Shown here: piece after piece, positions 4,989 to 6,817 of the stretch
Numbering within the stretch: position 1 is the first letter of the stretch
How the letters are laid out: each line of letters opens with the position of its first letter
NCBI GenBank assembly: GCA_007134165.1
Contig: SLLJ01000319.1
Coordinates: forward strand, 1-6,817
Length of the DNA: 6,817 bases
Direction of reading: 5' to 3'
From: Nitriliruptoraceae bacterium
GTDB lineage: Bacteria; Actinomycetota; Nitriliruptoria; Nitriliruptorales; Nitriliruptoraceae
The notes under the pieces: model-generated
Database searches by the model: none
The model's input: the letters and a program-made list of their open reading frames with translations, nothing else
Told to the model about the DNA's origin: nothing
Translations under genes and position numbers: made by a program

Positions 4989-6817
4989 GTGGCGTACGTC
5001 TCGCTCTACCGCCGTTACCGGCCCCAGTCCTTCGCGGACATCGTGGGCCAGGATCATGTCGTGCGCACGTTGTGCAACGCGATCGCCGAGGACCGCCTGC
5101 ACCACGCCTACCTGTTCACCGGGCCGCGCGGGACCGGCAAGACCTCCACCGCCCGGATCCTGGCCAAGGCCCTCAACTGCGAGCAGGGGCCGACTCCCGA
5201 ACCGTGCGGGACCTGCGAGCAGTGCGTCGCGATCACTGCCGGCGCCTCGGTCGACGTGATCGAGCTCGACATGGCCTCCCACGGTGGGGTCGACGACGCC
5301 CGGGAACTGCGGGACCGCGCGCTGTTCGCGCCGGCCAGTGCGCGGCGCAAGGTGTACGTGCTCGACGAGGTCCACATGGCCTCGACGGCGGCCTTCAACG
5401 CGCTGCTCAAGCTCATCGAGGAACCGCCGGCACACGTGCTGTTCGCGATGGCCACCACCGACCCGCAGAAGGTCCTGCCCACCATCCTGTCGCGGGTCCA
5501 GCGGCTCGACCTGCGTCGGGTGTCGGCCACCGACGTCGCGCAGTTGGTGGGCCGGGTCGCGACCGCCGAGGGCTACCGGGTCGAGGACGCGGCCGTCGAC
5601 GCGGTCGTGCGAGCCGGCGACGGCTCCGTGCGCGACACCCTGTCGGTGCTCGAGCAGGTGCTCGCCTTCGCCGGGACCGAGGTGAGCGTCGATGCGGTCG
5701 CCGCCGTGCTCGGCCACACGCCGGCGGAACGGGTCTTCGACACCGTGGATGCCCTGGCCGCCCGCGACCTCGCGGCGTTGCTCGGGATCGTGCAGTCGCT
5801 GCTCGACGAAGGCTACGACCTCCGCCGCTTCACCCTCGACTTCGTGGCGCACGTACGGGATTTGCTCGTGCTGCAGGCCGCGCCGCAGCGTCCCGACCTC
5901 GTCGACGCCACCGATGACCGGCGCGAGCGGCTCGCGGTCCAGACCTCAGCGCTCCCCCGCGAGTCGCTGCTGCGGATCGTTGACGTGCTGGCACAGACCG
6001 TGGTCGAGCAGCGGCACGGCTCGCCCCGGTTGCCGCTGGAGCGGGCGCTGGCCCGGCTGGCCGTTGTCGGCGGCGACGGCGACCTCGCCGCGCTGCTCGA
6101 CCGGGTGGCGAGGCTCGAGCAGCAGCTAGCCGGCGGGGTGCCGCCCGCGGCCACCGAGGCGACGGCCCGGCCGGCCGCCGGAATCCGCAAGCCCCCCGCA
6201 TCGCGCCAGCCGCCGGTGGCGCCGGCAGCCACCGTGCCCACCGGTCCCCCGCCTCGGCGACCAGATCGGGCGGCCGAGACGCGACCCGAGCCCGCACCCG
6301 AGCCCGCACCTGCGCCCGTTGAACCCGAACCCGCACCCGAACCGGCACCCGAGCCCGCACTCGAGCCGGCATCGGAGCCCGCACCCGAACCGGCACCCGA
6401 GCCCGCACTCGAGCCGGCATCGGAGCCCTCGAGCGACGATCCCTTTACCCTTGTGTCATCGCACTGGCCGGGCATCCTTCAGCTGCTCAAGCAGGGATCG
6501 CGCCGCCACCACGCCATGCTCGAGCCTGCCGCCCCGCTGCGTCTCGAGCGGGGCGTGCTGGTGCTGCGCTACCCGCGGCGCTATGGCGGGTTCCACGCCG
6601 TGCAGGCCCGGGGTCACGAGATCGACCGGGCCCTGCGTGCCGCCATTGACCAGTCCTGCGGGCTGGCCGTGCGCATCGAGGTGCTCGTCGAGGGTGATGA
6701 CGAGCGGCGACGGCCGGTCCCGCCCAGCGTGACCCCAGACGACGCCCGCACCCCACGTCTGGACCCGACCCCACCCGTCGACTCCACCACCCAATCCACC
6801 GCCCACCCCCCGGCCCA
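4989..6817 (+). CDS. dnaX: DNA polymerase III subunit gamma/tau (clamp loader ATPase), 3' partial
   Basis: This AAA+ motor subunit of the replicative clamp loader opens and loads the beta clamp; the tau form also ties the polymerase to the helicase. The reading frame is open for 609 codons to the window edge. The N terminus VSLYRRYRPQSFADIVGQ is typical. Walker A is GPRGTGKT (45-52), the zinc cysteines are Cys64, 73, 76 and 79, Walker B is LDEVHM (Asp126-Glu127), sensor 1 is ATTD (155-158), the arginine finger is Arg169, and sensor 2 is GSVRDTLS (Arg215). All match E. coli numbering. The usual SRC motif is SRV here (168-170). A collar region to about 370 is followed by a Pro/Ala-rich linker, a Pro-Glu-Ala repeat (433-480), then a folded tau-type domain (about 483-566, Trp493) and another Pro/Thr-rich tail. 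No A/T slippery site for programmed frameshifting is visible, so only a tau-like product is expected. The gene follows ffs, and recR is commonly found downstream in related genomes. Confidence 0.97.
   Translation, partial: MAYVSLYRRYRPQSFADIVGQDHVVRTLCNAIAEDRLHHAYLFTGPRGTGKTSTARILAKALNCEQGPTPEPCGTCEQCVAITAGASVDVIELDMASHGGVDDARELRDRALFAPASARRKVYVLDEVHMASTAAFNALLKLIEEPPAHVLFAMATTDPQKVLPTILSRVQRLDLRRVSATDVAQLVGRVATAEGYRVEDAAVDAVVRAGDGSVRDTLSVLEQVLAFAGTEVSVDAVAAVLGHTPAERVFDTVDALAARDLAALLGIVQSLLDEGYDLRRFTLDFVAHVRDLLVLQAAPQRPDLVDATDDRRERLAVQTSALPRESLLRIVDVLAQTVVEQRHGSPRLPLERALARLAVVGGDGDLAALLDRVARLEQQLAGGVPPAATEATARPAAGIRKPPASRQPPVAPAATVPTGPPPRRPDRAAETRPEPAPEPAPAPVEPEPAPEPAPEPALEPASEPAPEPAPEPALEPASEPSSDDPFTLVSSHWPGILQLLKQGSRRHHAMLEPAAPLRLERGVLVLRYPRRYGGFHAVQARGHEIDRALRAAIDQSCGLAVRIEVLVEGDDERRRPVPPSVTPDDARTPRLDPTPPVDSTTQSTAHPPA
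6333..6428 (+). repeat. Perfect tandem duplication of 48 bases inside the dnaX linker
   Basis: Bases 6333-6380 and 6381-6428 are identical over all 48 positions, each encoding APEPAPEPALEPASEP. The block sits at the end of a longer Pro-Glu-Ala tract (6285-6428, residues 433-480). Because 48 is divisible by 3, the reading frame is kept. Identity at synonymous sites, in contrast to the variable Pro and Glu codons just upstream, points to a recent duplication by slippage or unequal recombination. The tract is probably a disordered, negatively charged spacer between the clamp-loader body and the tau-type domain. Confidence 0.93.

Noticed and set aside
5813..6475. Antisense Gly/Ser/Ala repeat protein opposite the dnaX linker
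   Set aside because: The repeats are only the complement of the Pro-Glu-Ala tract of DnaX; there is no ribosome site and no independent evidence of coding.

Overview
This is a chromosomal segment from a high-GC actinobacterium. The base composition is very GC-rich (by eye about 70% or more), third codon positions are almost all G or C, GTG starts are used, and an SRP RNA gene sits directly in front of dnaX. The genus cannot be fixed from the sequence. The content is mostly housekeeping or conserved metabolism. I see no insertion sequence, CRISPR array, prophage, tRNA or rRNA.

Layout, left to right. A pseudouridine-5'-phosphate glycosidase gene (psuG, + strand) starts at or just before the left edge. 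After 67 bases comes an RtcB-type RNA ligase gene (+). A 12-segment MFS transporter gene lies on the - strand, and its 3' end overlaps rtcB tail-to-tail by 11 bases. A 105-base intergenic region containing an 18-base perfect palindrome separates the transporter from a divergently oriented PfkB-family sugar kinase gene (+), which is probably the pseudouridine kinase psuK. The 234 bases between this kinase and dnaX hold the SRP RNA gene (ffs). The dnaX gene (clamp-loader tau subunit, +) then runs off the right edge, open for at least 609 codons.

How the genes fit together. PsuK phosphorylates pseudouridine and PsuG splits the product into uracil and ribose 5-phosphate, so the two would form a complete salvage route for a modified nucleoside released by RNA turnover. 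In this window the pair is separated by about 2.9 kb containing an RNA-repair ligase gene and a transporter gene. The left half can therefore be read as an RNA turnover and repair neighbourhood, although a functional link of RtcB or the transporter to pseudouridine is only inference. The right half (ffs-dnaX) is a conserved housekeeping junction.

The points most worth a second look are the split psuG/psuK pair, the palindrome in the divergent intergenic region, and a perfect 48-base tandem duplication in the Pro/Glu-rich linker of DnaX. I did not find a convincing undescribed system.
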